The notes under the pieces are model-generated. The model saw only the letters and a list, made by a program, of their open reading frames with translations. It was not told where the DNA came from and ran no database searches. Of a stretch of DNA of 64,000 nucleotides, positions 43,145 through 52,125 are shown one piece after another; the stretch's first letter is position 1; each line of letters starts with the position of its first letter. A program made the position numbers and the translations under genes. The stretch covers positions 1 through 64,000 of the forward strand of contig NZ_JANUBZ010000002.1 in assembly GCF_024808665.1 (NCBI RefSeq), given 5' to 3'. Source of the stretch: Mucilaginibacter empetricola. GTDB lineage: Bacteria > Bacteroidota > Bacteroidia > Sphingobacteriales > Sphingobacteriaceae.

Positions 43145-43963
43145 TTATTTCCCGTGTGCAGCTGTAGCCACATCAGCCCAGCTTTCCCATTCGGCTAAGC
43201 GCCCGGCATAAACCTGTTTTACCCAAGGCTGCGCTACCTTACCTAAGAATAAACGCAACGGTGGTTTTTCACTGTCAACCAATTTAAGTATAGCTGCGGA
43301 TGTTGCCTCAGGGTTACCAAAAGCGTCATCAGTTAAACCCGCCTGGAATGCTGCTCTTACCGGATTGTAAACATCCATAGGTTGTGAATTAACTGCCGAA
43401 GCGCCTGCCCAATCTGTAGCAAAGCCATTTGGCTCAATCAGCGTTACATTAATACCAAAAGCTTTTACTTCAGTAGCCAGGGTTTCGCTCAAACCTTCTA
43501 CAGCAAATTTTGAAGCATTGTAAATACTTAAAATTGGCAGTGTTGCTATTCCTAATACACTTGATAATTGTATAATATGACCGTGACCTTGTTTACGCAT
43601 TATTGGCAATGCAGCCTGTGTAAGCCATAATAAACCGAAGAAGTTGGTATCCATCTGGTCACGGGCTTCTTTCTCAGTAGTTTCTTCTACCGTACCGAAA
43701 AGACCATAGCCTGCATTGTTTATCAATACATCAATAACACCAAAGTGTTGTTTTGCTTTATTAACTGCTTCAAAGGCGGCAGCCCTGTCGTTAACATCCA
43801 GTTGTAAAGGAAGGATGTGGTTACCGTATGTTTTAACCAGATCATTCAGTGTATTTAAGTTTCTTGCGGTGGCAACTACCTTATCGCCACGTTTTAAAAA
43901 TGCTTCAGCCCAAAGCTTTCCGAACCCGCGGGAAGCACCTGTTATAAAAATTACTCTTGCCAT
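43145..43963 (-). CDS. SDR-family NAD(P)-dependent oxidoreductase
   Basis: 272 residues from the ATG at 43963 (MARVIFITGASRGFG). The frame is open upstream to 44026, but the TAACTTTG box at 43990-43997 lies inside that extension, which argues for the shorter form. Classical SDR: cofactor loop TGASRGFG, NNAGYG, and catalytic SSVLG...YNASKFA (Ser, Tyr, Lys). Arg and Asn after the loop (TARN) suggest NADP. Substrate unknown. Confidence 0.93.
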   Translation of the reverse strand: MARVIFITGASRGFGKLWAEAFLKRGDKVVATARNLNTLNDLVKTYGNHILPLQLDVNDRAAAFEAVNKAKQHFGVIDVLINNAGYGLFGTVEETTEKEARDQMDTNFFGLLWLTQAALPIMRKQGHGHIIQLSSVLGIATLPILSIYNASKFAVEGLSETLATEVKAFGINVTLIEPNGFATDWAGASAVNSQPMDVYNPVRAAFQAGLTDDAFGNPEATSAAILKLVDSEKPPLRLFLGKVAQPWVKQVYAGRLAEWESWADVATAAHGK

Positions 43964-43989
43964 TTTGTTTTTGATTAAATTTTGTACCA

Positions 43990-43997
43990 CAAAGTTA
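43990..43997 (-). promoter_or_regulatory. -7 box (TAACTTTG) for the SDR gene
   Basis: TAnnTTTG match on the minus strand, 26 bp before the ATG at 43963. Confidence 0.5.
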
Positions 43998-44109
43998 TAT
44001 GTACTATGGCGGCTGGGTTTATACAAAAGGCGGCATTACAGATACATTTTGCGCTTGTAAATGGATTCAGGGAAATAACATGACTTCGATATAAAATTTT
44101 AACTCATGG

Positions 44110-44157
44110 ACCTATTTTAGCCCCTCTCCCTTGGAAAGGGGGTGGGGTGAGGCTTAA
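44110..44157. repeat. Palindromic repeat downstream of degP
   Basis: GCCCCTCTCCCTTGGAAAGG and onward, ending GGGTGAGGC; same type as 9899-9935. Confidence 0.7.
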
Positions 44158-44162
44158 ACAAA

Positions 44163-44190
44163 AAAGCCGCTTCCTTTCGGAAGCAGCTTT
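44163..44190 (-). terminator. Terminator of degP
   Basis: A 12-bp stem with one G-U pair (AAAGCCGCTTCC / GGAAGCAGCTTT, loop 4 nt), followed by a T run on the minus strand, 33 bp after the stop codon. Confidence 0.8.
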
Positions 44191-44222
44191 GCTGATTTAT
44201 TTAAATTGTAAGTGTAAGAAAA

Positions 44223-45797
44223 TTATTGAACCTGTATGGTGCTTCGTAATTTGCTGCCATCAGGATAGAAACCCGAAATAGTTAACAAGCCATTTTTCAA
44301 ATTGTTTAGCGTATGATCAATATCATCAATGCTGGCAATTGGCTGCCTGTTAATTTCGGTGATTACCGACCCTACAGGAACTTCGGTATAATCGAATAAA
44401 CCACCATCCCTAACCTGGGTAACCACTACCCCGGCATTGATATGGAATTTAGCTTTTTGAGTACCGTTAACAGGTATAAAGCTTGCCCCAAATTTGTTGA
44501 ACAGCTCCTCTGCCGATTTTGAAACGGCTACTTTTGGCGTAGCAGCTTCCGGTTTTAGGGTAACAGTAAAGCTTTTCTCGTCGTTACCGCGTAAAACAGT
44601 AAGGTTTATCTTATCACCTGGTTCTAATCGGCCAACGCGTTCCTGCAAATCTGATGATTCATAAACTTTGTTGCCTTCTACTTTAGTAATGATATCGCCT
44701 TTTTCGAGCCCTGCCTGTGCTGCGCCGCCGCCAGGTATTACTTCATCAACATATAAACCAACGGTGCGGTCAATATGTAATTGCTGGGCAGCATCCTGGT
44801 CAAGTTCTTTAAAGCTGATGCCTACGTAACCGCGTTTTACGGCACCGTATTTTTCAATGTCATCCAAAACCTTTTTTGCAAGGTTAACCGGAATAGCAAA
44901 ACCATAACCTTCGTACGAACCAGTATGTGAGGCAATGGCCGAATTAATGCCAATCAGTTCGCCATTGGTATTTACCAGCGCACCACCGCTATTGCCGGGG
45001 TTAATGGCCGCGTCAGTTTGAATAAATGATTCGATGGCTTTGTTTAATCTAGGTTTGCCCTGATACTGAGTACGGCCAAATGGATTTTGATTTTCATCCT
45101 GGTTATCTTCCGAGCCAATGATACCTATATTACGGCCCTTTGCACTAACTATACCGGCAGTAACGGTTGAGGTTAATTTAAAAGGATTACCCACAGCCAA
45201 TACCCACTCGCCAACTTTTACATTATCAGAGTTGCCTAATTTTACAATAGGCAAATCATGACCTTCAATTTTTATAAGGGCAAGATCGGTGCTTGGGTCG
45301 GTACCAATAACTTTTGCTTTAAAATCCTGGTGATCATTGGTCACCACTTCAATTTTTTCGGCTTTGTCAACCACGTGATTATTGGTTACAATATAACCAT
45401 CCGGCGAAATAATTACGCCTGATCCTGATGCCATTTCGGGCCCTGCCTGCGGGCGCCCACGCTGACCAAACATATCGCCAAACATTTGCTGTAACTGACT
45501 TTGCTGGCCGTTATCGGGCTGAGCAGCGTAGGTGGTACGGATATAAACCACTGCAGGAGTTACTGCTGCCGCAGCCTCGGTAAAATCAGTAGGCTGCCCC
45601 GCCGATGATGTTACTGAGGATGCAGGAGCAATACGGTTGCTTGTAAAATAAACTTTTTGCCTGTCTTCAAAACTCATGTTGCTGGCGTATTTACTCTCAA
45701 CAATTTTATACCCGCCAAGCGCCATAGCGCCACCAACAAAAGCTGTTAATAATGTTAAACCAAACTTTTTCATCTTTTTTGTTTTGTTTTTAATCAT
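44223..45797 (-). CDS. degP: Do/DegP-family serine protease (HtrA)
   Basis: 524 residues. A short N-terminal membrane segment (GLTLLTAFVGGAMALGGY, ~13-30) suggests an anchored or secreted periplasmic protein. Trypsin-like domain with His141 (TNNHVVD), Asp171 (STDLALIKI) and Ser270 (NPGNSGGAL); two PDZ domains follow (about 310-420 and 440-520). Periplasmic quality control. ATG at 45797 or 45773 could be the start. A TAAATTTG box at 45901-45908 implies a ~95-nt leader. Confidence 0.93.
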   Translation of the reverse strand: MIKNKTKKMKKFGLTLLTAFVGGAMALGGYKIVESKYASNMSFEDRQKVYFTSNRIAPASSVTSSAGQPTDFTEAAAAVTPAVVYIRTTYAAQPDNGQQSQLQQMFGDMFGQRGRPQAGPEMASGSGVIISPDGYIVTNNHVVDKAEKIEVVTNDHQDFKAKVIGTDPSTDLALIKIEGHDLPIVKLGNSDNVKVGEWVLAVGNPFKLTSTVTAGIVSAKGRNIGIIGSEDNQDENQNPFGRTQYQGKPRLNKAIESFIQTDAAINPGNSGGALVNTNGELIGINSAIASHTGSYEGYGFAIPVNLAKKVLDDIEKYGAVKRGYVGISFKELDQDAAQQLHIDRTVGLYVDEVIPGGGAAQAGLEKGDIITKVEGNKVYESSDLQERVGRLEPGDKINLTVLRGNDEKSFTVTLKPEAATPKVAVSKSAEELFNKFGASFIPVNGTQKAKFHINAGVVVTQVRDGGLFDYTEVPVGSVITEINRQPIASIDDIDHTLNNLKNGLLTISGFYPDGSKLRSTIQVQ

Positions 45798-45900
45798 AGT
45801 GTTAATGATGATATCGCGTTTTTTGAATTTTATTTTTACGCTGATGTTATCATCATTTCGTGTTTTATTCTCTTCTTTGTTATGTTTATAAGTTATTATT

Positions 45901-45908
45901 CAAATTTA
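45901..45908 (-). promoter_or_regulatory. -7 box (TAAATTTG) for degP
   Basis: TAnnTTTG match on the minus strand, 103 bp before the ATG. Confidence 0.4.
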
Positions 45909-46035
45909 ATACCATATAGACGGTAGAACCAGCGTTAAGTTATAGGCATTTTTGTTAAAATTTGTTAAATGCAGAACAAAGAGGAATTTTTCACTAGCTG
46001 GATAATAAAGGTACTAACAAATTAATGAATTTATT

Positions 46036-46821
46036 GTGATCATCCATTTCTATAAATACCAGGGTGCAGGGAATGATTTTATCCTGATTGATAACCGCAC
46101 CAATGCTGTAAATCATCAAAATCCACAGCTGATTGCAAGCCTTTGCGACCGCCGTTTTGGTATTGGGGGCGATGGCCTCATGCTGCTGCAAAATAAAGCT
46201 GGCTATGATTTTGAGATGGTATATTATAATGCCGATGGCCAGCCCAGCAGCATGTGCGGCAATGGCGGACGATGCATTGTAGCCTTTGCCAAGTTTTTAG
46301 GAATAATTGACACCGAAACAAACTTTTTGGCAGTTGACGGCCCCCATTACGCCAAAATTTCAGCCGAAGGCGACTGGGTGAGCTTGCAAATGATTGATGT
46401 GGATATCATTAATAGCGATGCAGATGCCTATGTGCTTAACACCGGCTCGCCGCACTATGTAAAAATGGTTAGTGGGCTAAAGGAAAAAGATGTTTATACC
46501 GATGGATATAATATCCGCAATAATGATACTTACAAAGCACACGGCATTAACGTAAACTTTGTTGAACCTACCGACACAGGCTATTTTGTACGCACCTTTG
46601 AACGTGGTGTAGAAGACGAAACTTACGCCTGCGGTACAGGCGTTACTGCCGTAGCCCTTGCAATGGCCAAACATAATCACCAAAATGGCAACATTACCAC
46701 CCCCATAAAAGTATTGGGAGGCGATTTAAATATTCGCTTCAATTACAATGGCCAAACTTATACCGATATTTTCTTAGAGGGTCCTGCGAAGAAAGTTTTT
46801 GAGGGGGAGGTGGTATTATGA
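46036..46821 (+). CDS. dapF: Diaminopimelate epimerase
   Basis: 261 residues, GTG start (no ATG is available at the right place). Converts LL-DAP to meso-DAP for lysine and peptidoglycan. The two catalytic Cys are Cys74 (SSMCGNGGRC) and Cys199 (YACGTGVTA). YKYQGAGNDFILID is the standard N-terminus. Its stop overlaps the ATG of the next small ORF (ATGA), so the two are translationally coupled. Confidence 0.95.
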   Translation: MIIHFYKYQGAGNDFILIDNRTNAVNHQNPQLIASLCDRRFGIGGDGLMLLQNKAGYDFEMVYYNADGQPSSMCGNGGRCIVAFAKFLGIIDTETNFLAVDGPHYAKISAEGDWVSLQMIDVDIINSDADAYVLNTGSPHYVKMVSGLKEKDVYTDGYNIRNNDTYKAHGINVNFVEPTDTGYFVRTFERGVEDETYACGTGVTAVALAMAKHNHQNGNITTPIKVLGGDLNIRFNYNGQTYTDIFLEGPAKKVFEGEVVL

Positions 46822-46976
46822 ATATCGAGGAACTTAATAAGAGGAAAGCGCCTATAGTGGTAATTGATAATTCCCTAAAAAAGTACAAAGAGCTTCCTAT
46901 ATTTCAGGATAAGGTAGATAAAGCTAATGAAATGCTACGTACAGTTGGCCTTCCAAAGGATATAAATAAAATCTAA
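46818..46976 (+). CDS. Small protein of 52 residues coupled to dapF
   Basis: ATG overlaps the dapF TGA by 4 bp (ATGA), and the ORF ends with TAA overlapping by 4 bp the stop codon of the convergent DUF1016 gene. The protein is highly charged (many Lys and Glu), with MNIEELNKRKAPIVVIDNSL at the start and ANEMLRTVGLP near the end; probably alpha-helical and cytosolic. No family recognised. The coupling and protein-like composition argue that it is real. Confidence 0.6.
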   Translation: MNIEELNKRKAPIVVIDNSLKKYKELPIFQDKVDKANEMLRTVGLPKDINKI

Positions 46977-48013
46977 CTTTCAAGTTCGTTTTCTATTTCT
47001 TCAATTGTCGGAAGACTTCCTTTAAAGCTGTCGGGAATAGACTGAGTTAATTCATATTCTGTTATACCTATTGGTTTATTTATATCGCGTAAAGCATATT
47101 CAGCCACTACCTTATTTCTTTCTTTACATATTAAAATACCAATTGTTGTATTATCAGTTGGGTGTTTGAGTATATCATCAACAGCACTAAGATAAAAATT
47201 CAGTTTGCTTGCATATTCGGGTATGAATTTTCCTGTTTTTAATTCTATTACTACATAACTTCTTAGCTTTAGGTGATAAAATAACAAATCAATATAAAAA
47301 TCTTCTCCTCCAATTTCCAAATGATATTGCCTTCCGACATAGCTAAAGCCTGCACCCAATTCTAGAAGGAATTTTGTGATATGATTAACCAGGGCATCTT
47401 CCAAATCTCTTTCAAGGTACTCTTCAGACAAGTTCAGGAAATCGAATTTATATGGATCTTTTAACATTTCTTTGGCCAAATCACTTTGTGGTACGGGCAA
47501 AGTTTGAATGAAATTATTGATTGCTTTTCCTTGTCGGTGATATAACCCACTTTCTATTTGATGTATTAATACGTTTCTGCTCCAGTTGTTTTCGATAGCC
47601 TTTTGAATATAAAAATTTTTCTCTTCCGGTACTTTTACTTTGTCTAATAATGTGCAAATATGAAACCATGGTAATTGTGCAGCAGCTTGCTGCACAATTA
47701 TGCTATTTTCCATTTGTGCAGCTGTCGGCTGCACAAATTCAGGATAAGTCTGAGCAAATGCCCGCATGTATTTAAGATTTCGTGGTGACGTACCTTTCAT
47801 ACTTGGAAATTCCTTACGTAAGTCATTTGACAATCTCTCAATAACTTTAGTTCCCCATCCTTCCAAATTTTGTTGTAGTAATATTATATTGCCAATTTTC
47901 CAATACAACATTAATAAATGTTGATTGACTGAAATAGCCGCTTTTAATCTTGCTGTTTCAATTTCGTCCTTGATTTTTGCTATTGTAGCTGCATAACTAT
48001 TTTCCGTAAGCAT
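46973..48013 (-). CDS. YhcG / DUF1016 PD-(D/E)XK nuclease-domain protein
   Basis: 346 residues. N-terminal DUF1016_N helical part (about 15-165, VNQHLLMLYWKIGNIIL, LSNDLRKEFPSMKGTSPRNL) and C-terminal nuclease domain (about 185-330) with DFYIDLLFYH and YVVIELKTGKF, i.e. D and ExK of the PD-(D/E)XK fold. Family members are predicted nucleases near restriction or defence genes; no such partner is present here. Between residues ~92 and 116 two similar stretches (VQPTAAQ and VQQAAAQ) are encoded by palindromic DNA. Confidence 0.9.
   Translation of the reverse strand: MLTENSYAATIAKIKDEIETARLKAAISVNQHLLMLYWKIGNIILLQQNLEGWGTKVIERLSNDLRKEFPSMKGTSPRNLKYMRAFAQTYPEFVQPTAAQMENSIIVQQAAAQLPWFHICTLLDKVKVPEEKNFYIQKAIENNWSRNVLIHQIESGLYHRQGKAINNFIQTLPVPQSDLAKEMLKDPYKFDFLNLSEEYLERDLEDALVNHITKFLLELGAGFSYVGRQYHLEIGGEDFYIDLLFYHLKLRSYVVIELKTGKFIPEYASKLNFYLSAVDDILKHPTDNTTIGILICKERNKVVAEYALRDINKPIGITEYELTQSIPDSFKGSLPTIEEIENELES
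47672..47738. repeat. Two palindromes inside the DUF1016 coding region
   Basis: 47672-47700: perfect 13-bp arms (TAATTGTGCAGCA and complement, loop GCT). 47712-47738: perfect 11-bp arms (ATTTGTGCAGC and complement, loop 5). Both are related in sequence and are translated in frame. Confidence 0.85.
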
Positions 48014-48241
48014 GTATTATTCTCAATAATTGCAATGTTTCGTAAAACTAATAAAATGACAAGATAATTTAGAACATGCTTCTTCTGAATCCCGCCACCA
48101 ATGAACTAATAAACAACTGAACCAATGAACATTCCCAGATGTTAACAAATATTTAACACAAAACATTTTTACTTACTGCAAATTCTGTTTACGTTTGAAT
48201 TTTTTGTTGATGTAACTTCTAATAATTTTTTTATCAGAAGT

Positions 48242-51142
48242 ATGCTACGCGTCGACTCAACTAAGCCCTGCCAGATTATTTATGCCATAGCCCGGCACGA
48301 CTATCTTTCCTATGTGATTGAGCCCCACGTAGTTCAACTTAACCCCAATGGCGAATTTTCACTTACCCACCAGCGTTTATTTTCAAATACAGTTAAAGAG
48401 TTTAGTAACTATATTGATGAAACAGACCTTAAGCTGGTTAAAATACTGGAAGAGCTGGAGCAGGGTAACATCATAAAAAGATATTATAAAAAGCCAATCC
48501 GTCCGTTTGAATTCTTCTCCAAAATTTTTAACGAACAGTTTTTTGATACCATAAGGCCCAAAATGGAAAAGCGCATGGCCGAAGCCCTGGCTTTGCTGCC
48601 TGCCAAAAGGCTTTTCCAGATGAGTAAAGAAGGCTACCCGGCAGAGCGCGAGGTGCATATTGCCACCGAAGCGGCAACGGTGCTGTTCCATTTCAGGCGC
48701 GATACGGAGGAGATACGGTATTTCCCTACCATTAAATACCAGGGTATGCGTATTGAGTTTATGTTCAAAAATGCCGAGATCATTTGCAACCATCCGGCAT
48801 GGATGCTGCTGGATGATACCCTGTATTATTTTGAAAAGGAAATTGAAGGTAAAAAATTGGTTCCGTTCCTTAATAAACGCTATATCGCCATACCCAAATC
48901 GTCCGAGCAATCGTATTTTGAGAAATTTGTGGCGCCACTTATTGAAAAGCATCATGTTTTTGCCGAAGGCTTTACCATCAACACCGAAAAATATGATGCG
49001 CGGCCTGTTTTAAAGCCTATTTATATTGAAGGTGGTACTTCGCAGTTGCAGCTTTTTTTTAAATATGCCGGCTATACTTTTTCTTATGGCGATGAAAGGC
49101 ATATTTCCGTGCGCATGGAGCGCGATGGCGATGATTATACCTTTCACCGCATCAAACGCTCCGTGGTTTGGGAGAAAAATAAGTTTCAGCTGTTAGAAAG
49201 CATGGGACTAAAAACCACTTCATCTTTATTTAAAAATTTGGAGGTTGATATAGCTGATGAAGATGCAGATCATTCGTTTTCTGTTTTTGAATGGATAAAC
49301 CAACATTTTGACCAGCTGACTGACGAGGGCTTTGAAATAGAACAACCCACCAACGACGGACAAAAACGCTATGTTTTTGGCAGCAGTAAAATTGATATGG
49401 AAATCAGCGAACAAAACGACTGGTTTGATATTAATGCCTTTGTTTATTTTGGGTCGTACCGCATCCCGTTTATCCAGCTAAAAAATCACATCCTCAATCA
49501 TAAAAAGGAATTTGTATTGCCGTCGGGCGAAATTGCGGTAATTCCTGAAAAATGGTTCTCGCAATTTGGCAACCTGCTGCACTTTACCGATGGTGGTAAT
49601 GATATTAAACTGCGCAAGCATCACCTTGGCTTAGTTAATAGCTTGGTTGAAGGCGAAATGGCCAATGTTACCATGAACCGCAAACTGCAAAAGCTAAGTG
49701 AGTTTGAGGAACTGGAAGATATACCAATGCCACAGTTTTTTGAAGGCAATTTACGTCCCTATCAAAAAGCAGGCTACAACTGGTTCCACTTTTTAAAGCA
49801 ATACCATTTTGGCGGCTGCCTGGCGGATGACATGGGTTTGGGTAAAACCATACAAACCCTTGCCCTGCTGCAAAAACATAAAGAAGATACCGAGGCTGGC
49901 GGTGGTAAAAGCACGTCGCTGGTAATTATGCCCACCTCGCTGATATACAACTGGCTGAACGAGGCCAAGAAGTTTGCACCTCAATTACGTTTAATGGTGC
50001 ATACCGGTGCCATGCGTTATAAATCGCCGGAGGTTTTTGCTAATTACGATGTGGTGATAACTACTTACGGCATCAGTCGTATCGATATTGAACTGTTTAA
50101 GGCTTACTTTTTTGATTATGTGATATTGGATGAAAGTCAGAATATTAAAAATCCGTCGTCAAAATCCTTCCTGGCGGTTAAGCAGTTAAAATCGCGTTTT
50201 AAACTGATATTGAGTGGTACTCCGGTTGAAAACTCGGTAAATGATCTGTGGACGCAAATGTCATTCATTAATCCGGGGCTATTAGGTATTCAGCAGTTTT
50301 TTCAAAATGAGTTTGTAACACCCATTGAAAAGAAAAAGGACGAAGACAAGGCCCGCAAACTACAGGCACTGATTAAACCGTTCGTACTGCGCCGCACCAA
50401 GGAGCAGGTAGCCACCGAGCTTCCACCTAAAACCGAAACGCTGTTGTATTGCCAGATGAGCGAAGAGCAGGCATCAGTTTATGAAAAGGTAAAATCCGAA
50501 TATCGTAACGAATTATTGAGAAGCCTGGAAGACGGAACTTTCGCCAAAACGCAGATCCAGGTTTTACAGGGATTGATCAAACTACGCCAGATTGCCAATC
50601 ACCCGATAATGATTGACAGTGAATATGAAGGCGATTCCGGCAAGTTTGAAAACGTGGTACATACGTTAAAAACCGTGCTTGATGGCGGTCATAAAGTGCT
50701 TATCTTCTCGCAATTTGTGAAACAGCTGAATATTTACCGCGAATATTTTGATACCGAAAATATTCCATATGTGTATCTGGATGGCGCCACTCAAAACCGT
50801 GGCGACGTGGTAAAACAATTCCAGGAAGATCCGAAAACGCGCGTGTTTTTAATTTCGATAAAAGCGGGCGGCGTAGGGTTAAACCTTACCGAGGCTGATT
50901 ACGTTTTTATCCTTGACCCATGGTGGAACCCAGCCGTTGAGCAACAGGCTATCGACCGTACACATCGTATTGGCCAAACCAAAAATGTTTTCATCTACAA
51001 ATTCATCACCAAAGATTCAGTCGAAGAAAAGATACTGGCCCTGCAGCAGCGTAAATTAAGTGTGGCCAGAGCGTTGATTACTACCGAAGAAAGCTTTATT
51101 AAGTCGCTTTCTGTGGATGATATTAAGGAGATATTGGGGTAA
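48242..51142 (+). CDS. SNF2-family DNA/RNA helicase (ATP-dependent translocase)
   Basis: 966 residues. About 450 N-terminal residues of poorly known type, then the two RecA-like domains: Walker A in ADDMGLGKTIQT (~527-538), Walker B DESQ (~629) in place of DEAH, SGTPVENS, and in the C-terminal half FSQFVKQL, AGGVGLNLTEADYV and DRTHRIGQ (motif VI). Bacterial SNF2 proteins of this size remodel protein-nucleic acid complexes (compare RapA). No neighbouring methylase, phospholipase or nuclease in the same operon supports a defence role. Single gene. Confidence 0.92.
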   Translation: MLRVDSTKPCQIIYAIARHDYLSYVIEPHVVQLNPNGEFSLTHQRLFSNTVKEFSNYIDETDLKLVKILEELEQGNIIKRYYKKPIRPFEFFSKIFNEQFFDTIRPKMEKRMAEALALLPAKRLFQMSKEGYPAEREVHIATEAATVLFHFRRDTEEIRYFPTIKYQGMRIEFMFKNAEIICNHPAWMLLDDTLYYFEKEIEGKKLVPFLNKRYIAIPKSSEQSYFEKFVAPLIEKHHVFAEGFTINTEKYDARPVLKPIYIEGGTSQLQLFFKYAGYTFSYGDERHISVRMERDGDDYTFHRIKRSVVWEKNKFQLLESMGLKTTSSLFKNLEVDIADEDADHSFSVFEWINQHFDQLTDEGFEIEQPTNDGQKRYVFGSSKIDMEISEQNDWFDINAFVYFGSYRIPFIQLKNHILNHKKEFVLPSGEIAVIPEKWFSQFGNLLHFTDGGNDIKLRKHHLGLVNSLVEGEMANVTMNRKLQKLSEFEELEDIPMPQFFEGNLRPYQKAGYNWFHFLKQYHFGGCLADDMGLGKTIQTLALLQKHKEDTEAGGGKSTSLVIMPTSLIYNWLNEAKKFAPQLRLMVHTGAMRYKSPEVFANYDVVITTYGISRIDIELFKAYFFDYVILDESQNIKNPSSKSFLAVKQLKSRFKLILSGTPVENSVNDLWTQMSFINPGLLGIQQFFQNEFVTPIEKKKDEDKARKLQALIKPFVLRRTKEQVATELPPKTETLLYCQMSEEQASVYEKVKSEYRNELLRSLEDGTFAKTQIQVLQGLIKLRQIANHPIMIDSEYEGDSGKFENVVHTLKTVLDGGHKVLIFSQFVKQLNIYREYFDTENIPYVYLDGATQNRGDVVKQFQEDPKTRVFLISIKAGGVGLNLTEADYVFILDPWWNPAVEQQAIDRTHRIGQTKNVFIYKFITKDSVEEKILALQQRKLSVARALITTEESFIKSLSVDDIKEILG

Positions 51143-51160
51143 AAATATCAAAAACCAGGT

Positions 51161-51192
51161 TGTCATTTCGACGAGGTACGAGGAGAAATCTT
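51161..51192. repeat. Left inverted repeat of the YcxB cassette
   Basis: 32 bp (TGTCATTTCGACGAGGTACG and 12 more), the perfect complement of 51989-52020. A second word GCAAAAGTTTTCTC (51215-51228) is also repeated inverted (one mismatch) at 51932-51945. Confidence 0.88.
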
Positions 51193-51290
51193 GTACGCGG
51201 GACATTTATCGCGCGCAAAAGTTTTCTCACTATCGGCAATGACGAGCGCGTTATTATTTTTATTTACTTTAGCTTTATAAACCTTTAATC

Positions 51291-51785
51291 ATGAATGAAT
51301 TTTCGATAACCAATAAAACTACGCTTAAAGGTTATATGATCCTTACTTTCGCGATCTTGTACGACATATTACTCATGAGAATATATTCAACATTTGCAGT
51401 AGTCTATTTGATTTCGTGCATGTTTTACTCTAATAAGGATTTTGGTTTCTTGATAAGAATAATCGGTTTAACAGCTTGTTTTATTGCTGTTTATCGCCCG
51501 TTGCTAACTCTTTTTATCACCTATCGAAGTTATAAAAGTAATAAGGCGTTACAAGAAACGATAACAACAACTTTTACAGATGACGAAATAAAGAAAGTTG
51601 GCGAATCTTTTTCTCTATCTTTTAAGTTGGATAATATTTATCAGGTGAAGATTTTAAGAAACTGGGTGCTATTTTATCAAAGTAAGACACCTGTTAATTT
51701 TATTGGATTTAAAACAGAAGATAAATCCAACATAGAAACACTTAAAAACTTTGTAGAAAAAAGAAATATCAAACACAACTGGTAA
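51291..51785 (+). CDS. YcxB-like membrane protein
   Basis: 164 residues. Two hydrophobic segments in the first half (about 15-47 and 53-78), then a soluble part with FTDDEIKKVGESFSLSFKL-like pattern, here TTTFTDDEIKKVGESFS, and WVLFYQSKTPVNFIGFK, which fits the YcxB-like domain (C-terminal). The family is widespread and uncharacterised. The gene stands alone, AT-richer than its neighbours, and lies between 32-bp inverted repeats. Confidence 0.75.
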   Translation: MNEFSITNKTTLKGYMILTFAILYDILLMRIYSTFAVVYLISCMFYSNKDFGFLIRIIGLTACFIAVYRPLLTLFITYRSYKSNKALQETITTTFTDDEIKKVGESFSLSFKLDNIYQVKILRNWVLFYQSKTPVNFIGFKTEDKSNIETLKNFVEKRNIKHNW

Positions 51786-52125
51786 TAGCATTACCAGGAT
51801 GTTATATTATTTTGATTTCAAACTTGGCGAGCTGTCACTGTTTCAAAAGTATTTCACAGTTGTTTGCTTCTGAAATGAAACGATAAAAGACGAATCAACA
51901 TGCACCCTGTCTTTTCGAATTGGGTATCTAGGAGAAACCTTTTGCATCATCTGTCAACGCTCTGTATAGTTCGTATTGCACATCGTATAAGATTTCTCCT
52001 CGTACCTCGTCGAAATGACATTGTTTTTATACAGGTGCGATAAAATAATCAAACAAAATAACGTTAATATTGGTTGTTCAACCATTTATTGTCGTTTTTA
52101 AAATCAACCTTAAAATATTAATCCA
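51786..52125. other. Gap with the right inverted repeat of the YcxB cassette
   Basis: 340 bp without a gene. It holds 51932-51945 and 51989-52020, the inverted copies described for the left side; no promoter box for the following gene could be identified with confidence. Confidence 0.7.

Noticed and set aside
43964..44026. N-terminal extension of the SDR protein
   Set aside because: A -7 box lies inside it and the Rossmann fold starts at the ATG at 43963.
48383..48955. 190-codon minus-strand ORF
   Set aside because: Antisense to the SNF2 helicase; no family features.
46973..51142. Defence island (DUF1016 nuclease plus SNF2 helicase)
   Set aside because: The two genes are divergent and separated by an ordinary promoter gap; no methylase, phospholipase, DUF1998 or other defence partner is present.
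51161..52020. CRISPR-like or att-site pair
   Set aside because: Only two copies, inverted, and 796 bp apart; no integrase or spacer pattern.
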